Shown: positions 1-9,121, counted from the stretch's first letter. The stretch: DNA of 64,000 nucleotides from Gymnodinialimonas ceratoperidinii (GCF_019297855.1 NZ_CP079194.1:2777501-2841500), one strand, 5' to 3'. A program made the numbers and translations. Notes: generated from the letters alone by a model not told the origin.

Positions 1-963
1 CAGCGGCACCCGCGCCATGGCATCCTCGATGTACCACTCCAACCGGTCGAGATCGTCGGGGTAGAGCTGGAAGCTGAAGTCTTCCGGCATCGGGTCCTCG
101 GGCGTCACCCAATGCGCCTTGCAGTTGCGCTCATAGGGCCCGAGGTTCAGCCCGTTCTTGTCCTGCCGGAGGTAATAGGAGCTGTCGACGTCGCGGATCA
201 GCGGCAGCTTGCGGCCGTTGGCCTCGGTCCACTCCTTCACCGCCGGGATCTCCTCGGTCAGGAAATACTGGTGGCTCATCACCACCATCGGCACCTCGCG
301 CCCGCCATAGGGCTTGAACCACTCCCCCACCCGCTGCGCATAATACCCGGCCGCGTTCACCACGTATTCGCAACGGATCTCGCCCTTCTCGGTCTCCACG
401 ATCCACTCACCATTCTCCCGCCGCACACCAGTCGCCGGGGTGAACCGATGGATCTGCGCACCCAGATCCCGCGCGCCCTTGGCCAGCGCCTGGGTCAACT
501 GCGCCGGGTCGATATCGCCGTCGTAGGGATCGTAAAGGATGCCGCTCAGGTCATGGGTCTCGAGGAACGGATACATCTCCTTCGCTTCCTCGTTCGACAG
601 CATCGCCATGTCGATGCCCTGGTATTCCGCCATCCCCAGAACCCGCTGGAACTCCTGCGCGCGCTCCTTCGTGTGGCCGAGCCTCAGCGACCCAGTCACA
701 TGATAATTCATCGGATAATCAACGTCATCGGCCAGCGTCCGATACATCTCCAGCGAGTAGCGCTGCATGTTCAACACCGCCCAGGAGGTCGAGAAGTTCG
801 GACAATTCCCCGCCGCGTGCCAGGTCGAGCCCGCCGTCAATTCGTTCTTCTCCAAAAGCACGCAATCGGTCCATCCGCCCTTCGCCAGATGATAGAGCGA
901 CGAGGTGCCAACCACCCCTCCGCCAATGATTACCACGCGTGCCGTCCGGGGCAGGTCTGCCAT
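1..963 (-). CDS. FAD-dependent dimethylglycine/sarcosine dehydrogenase-type oxidoreductase (partial)
   Basis: Only the first 321 codons are present; the gene runs off the left edge. The product is a DAO-fold flavoprotein with the dinucleotide motif GGGVVG at residues 14-19 and ELTAGSTWHAAG at residues 41-52. In the dimethylglycine/sarcosine dehydrogenase family the His of this second motif (His49 here) carries covalently bound FAD. Full-length members are about 800 residues with a C-terminal GcvT-like folate domain, which would lie outside the window. The expected reaction is oxidative N-demethylation of a methylated glycine, with the one-carbon unit passed to tetrahydrofolate or released as formaldehyde. 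The start is the ATG at 963-961, read divergently from a LysR gene. The exact substrate cannot be fixed from this part. Confidence 0.85.
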   Translation of the reverse strand, partial: MADLPRTARVVIIGGGVVGTSSLYHLAKGGWTDCVLLEKNELTAGSTWHAAGNCPNFSTSWAVLNMQRYSLEMYRTLADDVDYPMNYHVTGSLRLGHTKERAQEFQRVLGMAEYQGIDMAMLSNEEAKEMYPFLETHDLSGILYDPYDGDIDPAQLTQALAKGARDLGAQIHRFTPATGVRRENGEWIVETEKGEIRCEYVVNAAGYYAQRVGEWFKPYGGREVPMVVMSHQYFLTEEIPAVKEWTEANGRKLPLIRDVDSSYYLRQDKNGLNLGPYERNCKAHWVTPEDPMPEDFSFQLYPDDLDRLEWYIEDAMARVPL

Positions 964-1096
964 CTCGTCTCTCCCGATGCGCCCCTCACCGGGGCGCCAA
1001 ATCCATTGCTCGGCCTCAGTATCACCAACCTGCCTCCCCACTTCAATCTGCCCGCCGCATATGTTTTAATCGACAAAACCGATTAGGCCCCGCCCC

Positions 1097-1170
1097 CGCT
1101 CCCTTCATCTTGGCCGCTACAACTCCGGGGGAATGCGGACCCCGCTCCGCATGGGGGCAGAGCCCCCTCC
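1097..1170. repeat. GC-rich intergenic repeat, copy A
   Basis: This stretch carries the core CTTCATCTTGGCC followed by an ACAACTCCGGGGG block, then two hairpins: ATGCGGA/TCCGCAT at 1133-1152 and GGGGGC/GCCCCC at 1153-1167. The same core recurs at 10912-10996 and, inverted, at 60084-60125. Only the hairpin part recurs near 9026-9100 and 19495-19556. It fills the gap between two divergent genes and is not coding. Confidence 0.65.
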
Positions 1171-1197
1171 GACCCCGCCACCGAAAGCCCCCGCCCC

Positions 1198-2040
1198 ATG
1201 CAGATCGACCAGATCGAAACCTTCCTCGACCTCCTCGACACCGGCTCCTTCAACCGCACCGCCGACCGGCTCGGCGTCACGCAATCGACCATCTCGGGCC
1301 GGGTGAAGGCGCTTGAGAAGGCCTTGGGCGAGCGCCTCTTCGAGCGCTCCCGCTCCGGCACCCAGCCCACCACCGCCGCGCTGCGCTTCGAGATCCACGC
1401 CCGCGTGCTGCGCCGCGCCTGGGCTGATGGGCGGGCCGACGTCAAACCCTTCGGCGCCGCCGTCATGCTGCGCATCGGCATCCAGCACGACCTGATCGAC
1501 AACCACGTGGCCGATTGGCTCGCCGCCCTGCGACAGGCGCTGCCCGATTGCGGCTTCTACGTCGACGGCGATTATTCCACCCAGATGTGCCGCGATCTGG
1601 AGACCGGGACCCTCGATCTCGGCGTCGTCTTCACCCCCCGCCCCTCGCCGGATCTCTATTTCGAGAGCATGGGCGACGTGGGCTACCGAATGGTCTCGGA
1701 CGCGCCGCGCCGGTTGGCCGAGGTCACGCCCGCCGATTACATCCTGCCCAGCTTCGCCCCCGCCTTCTCCCAGACCCACGCGACGCTGCTGCCCGGCCTC
1801 AGCCTCGGCAGCGTGTCGAGCGGTCAGGCCGCCGCCGTCCGCGGCCTCTTCCTTGCGCTCGGCGGCAGCACCTACCTGCCCGACGAGATGGCGCAGGCCC
1901 TTATCGCCGAAGGCACGGCCCACCCCGTCCCCGACGCGCCGCCGATCACCCAGCCGGTCTTCACCGCCATGCACCTGCGCAACCGCCACCGCGCGGGCTA
2001 TCGGCGCCTCGCCAAGGTGCTCCGGGGGCGACTCGGCTGA
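1198..2040 (+). CDS. LysR-family transcriptional regulator
   Basis: This 280-residue protein has the LysR N-terminal winged helix-turn-helix at residues 1-60, including QIETFLDLLDTGSFNRTA and GVTQSTISGRVKALEKALG. A substrate-binding-like effector domain follows from about residue 90 to the end. Length is slightly below the usual 290-310. It is transcribed divergently from the flavoprotein at 1-963, and LysR proteins commonly control the divergent neighbour, so regulation of methylated-amine catabolism is a reasonable inference. The effector is not identifiable from sequence. Confidence 0.9.
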   Translation: MQIDQIETFLDLLDTGSFNRTADRLGVTQSTISGRVKALEKALGERLFERSRSGTQPTTAALRFEIHARVLRRAWADGRADVKPFGAAVMLRIGIQHDLIDNHVADWLAALRQALPDCGFYVDGDYSTQMCRDLETGTLDLGVVFTPRPSPDLYFESMGDVGYRMVSDAPRRLAEVTPADYILPSFAPAFSQTHATLLPGLSLGSVSSGQAAAVRGLFLALGGSTYLPDEMAQALIAEGTAHPVPDAPPITQPVFTAMHLRNRHRAGYRRLAKVLRGRLG

Positions 2041-2306
2041 TCACCCCTCCCTCCCGATCCCGGCATCGGGCAGCGGATTTCAGCACACATCGCGACGCCA
2101 TCACCGGCCCGGTTGATCTGTATACAGGCGTTTGCCACTAGTTCTTGCGAGGCGTCGAGCACAGGCAAGAGCCAGACCACAATTTGGCCACATAAGCAGT
2201 TGAAACTTGATCGACCGCGCCCCGTGAGATGTCGCGTCAGAACCCCACAAGGCTGCCCAGGGCGGTTGCGTGACCCATCAATGCGTATGCGATCGAGGAA
2301 AAGATC

Positions 2307-2672
2307 ATGACGACTGAAAATGCCAACTCCGTCTCCCGCCGCCGGGCCATGGCCCGCATCGGCGGCCTTGCCGTCACCTGCTATACCGTGCCGTCGGTCA
2401 TGACCCTGTCGGCGGCCCACGCGGCCTCCGGGGCAAGCGCGGCCTCCGCGGCCAGCGCAGCCTCTGCAGCCAGCGCAGCCTCCGCTGCAAGCGCGGCATC
2501 GGCGGCGAGCGCCGCATCCGCTGCCAGCGGCGTATCGGCGGCCAGCATGGCCTCGGCCGCCAGCCTTGCCAGCGGCGCAAGCGGCCCGACCGTGATCACC
2601 GCAGACGAATGTGTCTCCGGGGGCGGTCAGGTCGTCACCAGAGCCGATGGCGTCAGCGTCTGCCAGAGCTGA
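2307..2672 (+). CDS. small exported (Ala-Ala-Ser)n repeat protein, possible modified-peptide precursor
   Basis: This 121-residue protein has three parts. Residues 1-40 form a twin-arginine-like export signal (SRRRAMARIGG, then a hydrophobic stretch, ending AHA-AS). Residues 39-92 hold eighteen xxS triplets, mostly AAS. Residues 93-121 form a tail with two cysteines (ECVSGG and VCQS). A ribosome site GAGGAAAAG precedes the ATG. The next gene, 160 bases downstream on the same strand, is an HprK-like kinase fused to a PqqD domain. PqqD domains bind leader peptides in ribosomal-peptide modification systems. The repeat serines are therefore plausible modification sites, but that is inference. I recognise no named family. 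It could instead be a simple low-complexity cell-surface protein. Confidence 0.75.
   Translation: MTTENANSVSRRRAMARIGGLAVTCYTVPSVMTLSAAHAASGASAASAASAASAASAASAASAASAASAASAASGVSAASMASAASLASGASGPTVITADECVSGGGQVVTRADGVSVCQS
2421..2582 (+). repeat. 18 tandem xxS codon triplets (hexapeptide ancestral unit)
   Basis: The 162 bases encode AAS, GAS, ten AAS, GVS, AAS, MAS, AAS, LAS, GAS. The serine codons of the first sixteen triplets alternate strictly between a TCN codon and AGC. This shows that the duplicated unit was 18 bases long, not 9. Alanine codons have diverged synonymously, so the array is not a recent slippage product. Confidence 0.9.
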
Positions 2673-2832
2673 TCCCGGGGGGCGTCTTGCCCCTCAACGC
2701 CAAACAACCCCGGAGGCGCGAATAGCGCCTTCGGACCCTCCGCAAACCCACCCCCATCCGACGTCCAAGCGCCCCTCAACCGTCGCTTCTTCGTCGGCAT
2801 CATCCGCAAAATCTCCACCGGGAAGGTACGGT

Positions 2833-4104
2833 TTGACGGACACCACCTACCTGCATTTCGACAATCTCGATCATCCGGTGGCCCTGACCGGCGCGCAGGC
2901 TCTAAAGCCTCTGATCTCGAAAATTCTCGCGCAATGGCCTCACCGCGAGACCCCCGATACGGCAATCCCGCCCTTCGCCTCGATCAAACCCACCGCGACG
3001 GGTCAGGCCCGTGGCCCTTGGGCGCTCTCCACACGCGACGCCCCCGCAGTGGAGCGGCAATGGGACGATGTGAACGTCGTCTGCGATTTGGTCTCTGAAA
3101 TGGCGTGGGAGCTGATCCGCTCCAACCCGAGCCTCCTGTGCCTGCACGCGGCCGCGGTCGATTTCGGCGGCAGCCTTGTCGTGATGCCCAATGCCCGCCG
3201 CGCCGGGAAAAGCACCCTCTGCGCAGCGCTGTCGCGCCTTGGTCATTCGCTCTTCACCGATGATTTCCTCCCGGTCCGGTACGAAGCTGAAACCAGCGCC
3301 TACCATGGCATCGCCAACGGCGTAGCCCCACGCGTGCGCCTGCCCCTGCCCGCCGCCTTCAGCCCCGCCTTTCGCGACTGGGTCGCGTCGGACGGCGGCC
3401 CCGCCAACGCGCAATACAAATACCTGGTAGAGAGTGACGTGGCCCCCGGCGGCACCGCGCATCCCTTGGGCGCGATGGTGGTGCTCACCCGAAGCGAGGA
3501 ACCCTGCGCCATGAGCCTCGCGCCGATGGCCCGCGAAGACGCCCTCTCGACGCTGATCACCCAGAACTTTGCCCGTCAGCGACACGCGGCCACGATCCTG
3601 AATTCCGCCGACAAGATCACCGAGCGCTTGCCAATCTTTCGCCTCACCTACCACTCTGGTGAGGCCGCCGCGGCCTTCCTCTCCGCACATCCGGCCTTGC
3701 AGCAATTGCAAGCGGTCCGGCACGGCGCGCCGCTCGATGATTTGCGGCAGGCCCCTCTGGACCCCGCAGAGCCGCCGCCGACGACGACGCGCCCCGCATT
3801 CGACCCGTCGGCAGCCTATGCCCAATGCGCGGGCGTGGTCGAAACCACGGTCGGAGAAGATCATTTCCTCGCCGATCACACCGGCCGCACGATCAATCGC
3901 CTCAACCCCGGCTCCGCGATCATCTGGCGGCTTCTGGCAGAACCGAGCACGCTGGCAGAGATCGTGGAACTGGTGCGCGCGCTCTTCGACGAGGCCGATC
4001 CCGCACAGGTCCGGTCCGATAGCGAACGCGCGATGCGAGACCTCTTCGAGGCAAGCCTCATCACCTGCCACGACACCCCCGAACCATCCCCGACCCGCGC
4101 CTGA
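2833..4104 (+). CDS. HprK-related kinase fused to a C-terminal PqqD domain
   Basis: The chosen start is the TTG at 2833, preceded by GGGAAGG with a six-base spacer. An upstream in-frame ATG at 2611 would overlap the repeat-protein gene and add low-complexity sequence. The 423-residue product has an HPr-kinase-like core with LCLHAAAVDFGG at about 102-113, a degenerate P-loop NARRAGKST at 120-128 and an acidic pair in FTDDFLPV at 141-148. A PqqD-like winged-helix domain spans about 332-411, with DHTGRTINRLNPGSAIIWRL. Separate HprK-related kinase A and PqqD-family proteins are known as neighbours in uncharacterised peptide systems; here they are one chain. HPr kinase phosphorylates a serine, so the upstream serine-repeat protein is an attractive substrate. 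Activity is unproven. Confidence 0.8.
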   Translation: MTDTTYLHFDNLDHPVALTGAQALKPLISKILAQWPHRETPDTAIPPFASIKPTATGQARGPWALSTRDAPAVERQWDDVNVVCDLVSEMAWELIRSNPSLLCLHAAAVDFGGSLVVMPNARRAGKSTLCAALSRLGHSLFTDDFLPVRYEAETSAYHGIANGVAPRVRLPLPAAFSPAFRDWVASDGGPANAQYKYLVESDVAPGGTAHPLGAMVVLTRSEEPCAMSLAPMAREDALSTLITQNFARQRHAATILNSADKITERLPIFRLTYHSGEAAAAFLSAHPALQQLQAVRHGAPLDDLRQAPLDPAEPPPTTTRPAFDPSAAYAQCAGVVETTVGEDHFLADHTGRTINRLNPGSAIIWRLLAEPSTLAEIVELVRALFDEADPAQVRSDSERAMRDLFEASLITCHDTPEPSPTRA

Positions 4105-4276
4105 CGGGCGCGCTCTGGCGGGAGGTGTGCCGGCAACAAGAGCCGCGCTCTGTTGAGTGGACTTCAGGGTTGGAAGGAGGGTTTGGGCATCGCACCAACG
4201 CCGCGTGCAGGTGCCCCAACAGACGACTGCGTGAAAATGTGAAAATCGATATGGATCAAAGACTTAACCCCTATGC

Positions 4277-5230
4277 TCAAGCGTGCACATCGCGCAAGAC
4301 CACTTCGTAACCCGCCTCCTCCGGCTCCAGATCCACCAGCACCTGCGGGAAGCCGTCGGCTCTCACTTCCAGCCCCGTCGCGGCCTCCAGAAGCTCGATC
4401 ATCCGGTCACTCTGCGCCGCCTCCCCCAGCACCCGCTGCCCCTCGGTCAGCATCTCGATCACCTTCGGCGAAAGCTCCAGCGGCACCCCGTTGCGCTCCG
4501 CGATTGCCTGAAAAAGGCCCACGTCCTTCTGGATCAGATCCAGCGTGAAATTCACGTCCCGAGAGCCGCTCAGGATCAGCTGGCTCTCGGTCTCGTGCAC
4601 GAAGGAATTGCCTGAGGAAACCGCGATCGCCTCGTAGGCCACGCCCAGATCCACCCCCGCCGCCTTCATCACGGTCAGGCTCTCGCAGAGCGCCAGAAGA
4701 TGGGTCGTGGCGAGGTAGTTCGTCATCACCTTCAACGTCGACGCGGCTCCCAACGGCCCGGTGTGCAGCACTCGCCGCCCCATCTTGGTCAGCAGCGGAA
4801 AGACGGCATCGAAAACGTCCCGCGCGCCGCTCATGTAGATCGAGATATTGCCCGTATCCGCCCGGTGGCACCCGCCCGAAACCGGGCATTCCGCGACGCG
4901 GCCGCCCGCCGCCTCGATCAGCGGCGCAAGGCGCAGGATCTCGGCGGCGTCGGTGGTGGACATCTCCATCCAGATCTTTCCGTCCCGCACCTCCGGCAGC
5001 ATCTCCTCGACCACGGCCGCCGAGGCCGCCGGCGACGGCAGGCAGGTGATCACCACATCGCAATCCCGCATCAGCGCCGCCGCACTGCCCCCCGCCCGCG
5101 CGCCCCGCGCCACGAAAGCATCGACGGCGACGGCGTCGAGATCATGGACCGCCAGCGAAACCCCGTTGCGCAACAACGACCCCGCCAGCTTCCCGCCGAC
5201 CGACCCCAACCCGATAAATCCTACGTCCAT
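4277..5230 (-). CDS. NAD(P)-dependent beta-hydroxyacid dehydrogenase (3-hydroxyisobutyrate dehydrogenase family)
   Basis: This 317-residue protein has the family layout: an N-terminal Rossmann fold with GLGSVG at residues 7-12, the substrate-binding block CPVSGG at 115-120, and the catalytic lysine in STLKVMTNYL (Lys167). A helical dimerisation domain completes it. Members oxidise 3-hydroxyisobutyrate, tartronate semialdehyde, L-threonate or related beta-hydroxy acids. The gene stands alone and is divergent from a BCCT transporter, so the transporter may bring in its substrate or a precursor. The precise substrate cannot be assigned. Confidence 0.85.
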   Translation of the reverse strand: MDVGFIGLGSVGGKLAGSLLRNGVSLAVHDLDAVAVDAFVARGARAGGSAAALMRDCDVVITCLPSPAASAAVVEEMLPEVRDGKIWMEMSTTDAAEILRLAPLIEAAGGRVAECPVSGGCHRADTGNISIYMSGARDVFDAVFPLLTKMGRRVLHTGPLGAASTLKVMTNYLATTHLLALCESLTVMKAAGVDLGVAYEAIAVSSGNSFVHETESQLILSGSRDVNFTLDLIQKDVGLFQAIAERNGVPLELSPKVIEMLTEGQRVLGEAAQSDRMIELLEAATGLEVRADGFPQVLVDLEPEEAGYEVVLRDVHA

Positions 5231-5606
5231 CCACCATTCTCCCTGCTCTCATCCCCGGATCATCGGAGCGCCAAAACGACACCGCGCGTCTGTTCCCGAC
5301 ACGGCAAGCGCACCGCCGACACGGGCAACCTGAAAGGCAAACACAGGCTTCCGAGAGCGCCGCCGCGCCACGCGGTCCATGCGCGGATGGACCGACAAAG
5401 CCCTCCCGGCCCACACGAAAAACCTTGCAAAATAACGCATACTGCCGCGAACATCGTAAACGTGAGCGCGCCCTGACACGAAAAAACAAGGAACCGCGGG
5501 GCCCATCACATGATCGAGCGGCGGTGGAATCCACGCTTTTTTACGCGCCGACAGGACCACCGGATTGCGCTCAGAACGCTTTCTGGAACTCGAAGGGACA
5601 ACCCAA
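5231..5606. other. divergent intergenic region
   Basis: These 376 bases separate the hydroxyacid dehydrogenase from the BCCT transporter gene. The stretch from about 5425 to 5500 is more AT-rich than its surroundings and is the likely promoter zone. I see no clear hairpin, repeat, riboswitch or small gene in it. Confidence 0.6.
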
Positions 5607-7349
5607 ATGAGACCACCCGTCACGGAACTAGACATCCCCACAGCCGATGAAGGCTTCTACAAGGGATTCACAAAAATCGTCGCGATCTCCGGCAAGTTTC
5701 TTGTCGCCGTTCTGATCATCTGGGCCCTGTTGCCCGCGGCCTCGCTGACCTTCGGGCCGGCGGCCGAGGGCCCGGCCTCGGTCTTCGTGGACGCGGACGG
5801 CAACTACTCCGCCGCCGCGAGCGTCGTGCTCGGGGCCGTCAACTCGGTCATCCTTGCTTCGTTCAACTATTGGTACGTCTACGTCATGGCGTTCTTCGTC
5901 ATCCTCTGCCTCGTGCTGGCGCTCTGGCCCGCATCGGGGCAGCTCAAACTGGGGCTGGAGGACGACGAGCCGGAGTTCACCAACTTCTCGTGGTTCTCGA
6001 TGATGTTCGGTGCCGGTATCGGCATCGGGATGCTGACCTTCGCCACGGCCGAGCCGATGTATCACTGGGCCAGCAACCCCGCGACGATCCAAGGCATCAA
6101 CGAGGGCTCCACCGCCGGAAACGTGCGCGAGGCCTATGTCTGGTCCTTCACCCACTGGGGTCTGGCGGCCTGGTCGTCCTACGCGATCGTGGGTCTGGCG
6201 CTGGCCTATTTCTCCTACCGTCGCAGCTTGCCGCTGACGATCCGCTCGGCCCTTGTGCCGCTGTTCGGGCGCAGCGCGATGGAGGGCTTTTTCGGCCATG
6301 TCGTCGACATCGTGGCCGTGGTCGCGACGGTCCTGGGCGTCTCCCAGACGCTTGGCTTCGGGGTCGAGCAATTCATCTCGGGCCTCACGCGGATCGGTTT
6401 CGGAGACTGGCTGCAACAGACCGGCGCAGACGGGACGGTGCGGGCCTCGGCGGCAGGCATCGTGGTCGCACTGATCGTGATCATGGGCGCCTCGACGCTC
6501 TCGGCGCTCTCGGGCGTGGGCAAGGGCATCAAGTGGCTGTCGAACATCAACATGGGCCTGAGCTTCTTCATCCTCGCGTTCTTCCTGATCTTCGGCTCCA
6601 CCTTCTTCGGGTTGCAGGCGCTCTTCGTCGGCATCTTCGATTACCTCGTCTCCATCCCCGGCAATATCCTGACCGTCTGGGCCTCTGACGGCGTGGAAGG
6701 ATCAGAGGCGTCGCAACTGGCCGGCTGGCAGGGCGGCTGGACGATCTTCTACTGGGCCTGGTGGATCGCCTTCGCGCCCTTCGTGGGCGTGTTCCTCGCG
6801 CGCATCTCCAAGGGCCGGACGGTGCGCGAATACGTGCTTGGCGCGATGATCGTGCCCGCCACCATGTGCTTCGTCTGGTTCGCCATCGTCGGCGGCACGG
6901 CCATCGATCTGGAACTGAACGGAGACGCAGCGGGCGCCATCGTGAACACCGGCCAGTCCGACCAATTGTTCGCCATGCTGGCCGTGATGCTGAGCGACAG
7001 CCTCGCGTGGATCATGTCGGTGATCGTGGTGATCTTGCTGCTGACCTACCTCGTGACTTCGGCGGACTCGGCGGTCTTGATCATCAACACGATCAATGCC
7101 GCCGGCGACGAGGGCCCCAAGGCCCGCCCTCACATCGTCTTCTGGGGTGCCGCGCTGGCGCTGGTCGTGGGGGGACTGATCGTCGCCGGCGGCCTCGGCG
7201 CGATCCAGACCGCCATGGTGATCGGCGCCTTGCCGTTCAGCCTTGTGATGGTGCTGATGGGCTTCTCGCTGCTGAAAGCGGTGGTCAATGACGGCCGCCG
7301 GTCACGCCGCGGGCTGGCCTCGACCCATGATGAGATCGCCGCCGAGTGA
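5607..7349 (+). CDS. BCCT-family betaine/carnitine/choline-type transporter
   Basis: The start is the ATG at 5607, with GAAGGGA eight bases upstream. The 580-residue product has the twelve-helix BCCT pattern. The glycine-rich TM3 segment GAGIGIGML is at residues 135-143, and the tryptophan-rich TM8 segment WAWWIAFAPFVGVFLARIS is at about 383-401. It is an inner-membrane, ion-coupled or exchange transporter for quaternary ammonium compounds or dimethylsulfoniopropionate-like solutes. There is no long C-terminal osmosensory extension, which fits nutrient uptake better than strict osmoregulation. A strong terminator follows directly, so it is probably a single-gene transcript. The actual substrate is unknown. 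Confidence 0.92.
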   Translation: MRPPVTELDIPTADEGFYKGFTKIVAISGKFLVAVLIIWALLPAASLTFGPAAEGPASVFVDADGNYSAAASVVLGAVNSVILASFNYWYVYVMAFFVILCLVLALWPASGQLKLGLEDDEPEFTNFSWFSMMFGAGIGIGMLTFATAEPMYHWASNPATIQGINEGSTAGNVREAYVWSFTHWGLAAWSSYAIVGLALAYFSYRRSLPLTIRSALVPLFGRSAMEGFFGHVVDIVAVVATVLGVSQTLGFGVEQFISGLTRIGFGDWLQQTGADGTVRASAAGIVVALIVIMGASTLSALSGVGKGIKWLSNINMGLSFFILAFFLIFGSTFFGLQALFVGIFDYLVSIPGNILTVWASDGVEGSEASQLAGWQGGWTIFYWAWWIAFAPFVGVFLARISKGRTVREYVLGAMIVPATMCFVWFAIVGGTAIDLELNGDAAGAIVNTGQSDQLFAMLAVMLSDSLAWIMSVIVVILLLTYLVTSADSAVLIINTINAAGDEGPKARPHIVFWGAALALVVGGLIVAGGLGAIQTAMVIGALPFSLVMVLMGFSLLKAVVNDGRRSRRGLASTHDEIAAE

Positions 7350-7371
7350 TCTGTGCTGAAGCGTAGTTGGA

Positions 7372-7404
7372 AACCGGCGCGGCCCCGCTCGCGCCGGTTT
7401 TTTC
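7372..7404 (+). terminator. intrinsic terminator after the BCCT gene
   Basis: A perfect 11-bp stem (AAACCGGCGCG at 7372-7382, complement at 7391-7401) with an 8-base loop is followed by a run of six T. Confidence 0.92.
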
Positions 7405-7522
7405 ATGGCGGCAAGGCCGGTTACCCGTAGGTTCCCGTGAGCGGCGCGGGCGCCGTCGCCCGTTTACAAGCGATGCGTGCTTGGTCAGGATCACGTCACG
7501 ACATGTCTCAGGACGGACAGCC

Positions 7523-9016
7523 ATGAGCCGACTTCGAACATTCTCACGTCGGGCGCTTCTGATGGGGGGCGGCGCGGCCATCGGCTTCGGGCTCGGCTAT
7601 TCCTGGGCACCCGGCCTGTCGCAACGGCGCGGTGTCCCGGCCCTCGGGGCGAGCCTCGACGCACCGCTGATCCTGAACGACGCCTCCGAGCTCTCCGCCA
7701 CGCCGATCCACATCCACAGCCGGCCCGCCGCCCATGGGGACGCGCTTGTGGCAGCCTTCCGGGCCGAGCTGACAGCCGCCAGGGCCGAGGAACGCCCGGT
7801 TTGCGTCAGCGCCGCGCGTCACTCCATGGGCGGGCAATCGCTGCCTCGCAACGGCCACGCGATCACCGTCGATGATGCCACGATCGAGGTCGATACCGCG
7901 CGCCGGACCTACCGCGTCAACGGCGGCGCCCGCTGGCGCGACGTGATCGCGGCGCTGGACCCTCTCGGGTTTTCACCGGCCGTGATGCAATCCAACCACG
8001 ATTTCGGCGTCGCGGCGACCTTCTCGGTCAACGCCCACGGATGGCCCGTGCCCTATGGCCCGATGGGCGCCACCGTCCGCGAGATCCGCATGGTCCTGCC
8101 CGACGGCGCGCTGGTCACCGCCTCGCGGAACCAGAATGCCGAGCTCTTCAACCTCGCGGTCGGAGGCTATGGGCTGGCTGGCCTGATCGTGGACCTCGAA
8201 GTCGAGATGGTACCGAACCAGCGCCTGACGCCGGCCTTCATCACCCTGCCCGCCGCGGAATTCCCCACAGCCTTCCGCCACGCGGTGGAGGACCCGACGA
8301 TCCCGATGGCCTACGGACGCCTCAACGTCTCCCGCGACAGCTTCTTCGAAGAGGCGCTCCTCGTCACCTACGCGCCGACGCCCGATCAATCCGACCTCCC
8401 GCCCGCCGCGGAATCCGGCTGGATGTCCTACGCCGCCTCCTACCTCTACCGGGGCCAGGTGGGCCGCGAGAGCATGAAGGACTGGCGCTGGTGGATGGAG
8501 GCCTCCCTCGCCCCCCGCGTCGCCGGCCCCGCCACGCGCAACACGCTGATGAACGAACCCGTGGTCACCCTCGACGACCGCGACCCGGCCCGCGTCGATA
8601 TCCTGCACGAGTATTTCATCCCCTTCGATGCCTTCGACAGCTTCCTCACCGCCTGCCGCGAGGTGATCCCCGACGCCTTCGTGGAATTCCTCAACGTGAC
8701 CCTGCGCTTCGTCGACAGCGATAACGACAGCCTCCTGCCGCATTCGCCCACCCCAAGGATCGCAGCCGTGATGTCCTTCACCCAGGAACTGACCGCCCGC
8801 GCCGAGGCCGACCATGCCCGCATGACCCGCGCCCTGATCGACCGCGTCATCGCGCTTGGCGGAACCTATTACCTGCCCTACCGCCCCCATGCGACGCTGG
8901 CGCAATTCACCGCCGCCTATCCCCGCGCGGCAGAGTTCGCCGAGGCCAAACGCGCCCTCGACCCGACACTCACCCTGCGCAATAATCTCTGGGACAGCTA
9001 CCTTGCCGATCTCTGA
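7523..9016 (+). CDS. FAD-binding (PCMH-type) oxidoreductase with twin-arginine signal
   Basis: The start is the ATG at 7523, preceded by AGGA at a nine-base spacing. The 497-residue protein begins with a Tat-like signal (SRRALLMGGGAAIGFGLGY), so export in folded form is likely. The FAD-binding PCMH fold is shown by SAARHSMGGQSLP at residues 97-109 and NAHGWPVPYGPMG further on. This fold occurs in aldonolactone oxidases, glycolate/lactate oxidases and related enzymes. The C-terminal half resembles the aldonolactone-oxidase type more than the GlcD type, but no substrate can be named. Three unknown membrane proteins follow on the same strand after a 105-base gap holding a repeat. Confidence 0.82.
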   Translation: MSRLRTFSRRALLMGGGAAIGFGLGYSWAPGLSQRRGVPALGASLDAPLILNDASELSATPIHIHSRPAAHGDALVAAFRAELTAARAEERPVCVSAARHSMGGQSLPRNGHAITVDDATIEVDTARRTYRVNGGARWRDVIAALDPLGFSPAVMQSNHDFGVAATFSVNAHGWPVPYGPMGATVREIRMVLPDGALVTASRNQNAELFNLAVGGYGLAGLIVDLEVEMVPNQRLTPAFITLPAAEFPTAFRHAVEDPTIPMAYGRLNVSRDSFFEEALLVTYAPTPDQSDLPPAAESGWMSYAASYLYRGQVGRESMKDWRWWMEASLAPRVAGPATRNTLMNEPVVTLDDRDPARVDILHEYFIPFDAFDSFLTACREVIPDAFVEFLNVTLRFVDSDNDSLLPHSPTPRIAAVMSFTQELTARAEADHARMTRALIDRVIALGGTYYLPYRPHATLAQFTAAYPRAAEFAEAKRALDPTLTLRNNLWDSYLADL

Positions 9017-9025
9017 CGCGCCTCC

Positions 9026-9100
9026 TTCCCCGTTCGACAAATATCCCCGGGGAGCGCGAGGGGGCGGACCCCCTCGCTCCCGCCACCGCCACCGCAACCC
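9026..9100. repeat. GC-rich intergenic repeat, hairpin form, copy B
   Basis: Contains AAATATCCCCGGGGAGC and the hairpin GCGAGGGGG/CCCCCTCGC, then CTCCCGCCACC. The hairpin and the trailing GCCACC block match the intergenic repeats near 1097 and 10912. It has no T-run and is not a classical terminator. Confidence 0.55.
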
Positions 9101-9121
9101 TCCGCTGAAAGGGACAGCCCC

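Noticed and set aside
112..1086. 324-codon plus-strand frame at the left edge
   Set aside because: The minus strand here encodes a flavoprotein with clear FAD motifs over its whole visible length.
2421..2582. Repeat considered as a recent microsatellite
   Set aside because: Codons differ between units in an ordered way and the reading frame is kept, so it is coding and old.
2611..2832. Upstream ATG extension of the HprK/PqqD protein
   Set aside because: It would overlap the repeat-protein gene and add low-complexity residues; the TTG at 2833 has a good ribosome site and begins the conserved part.
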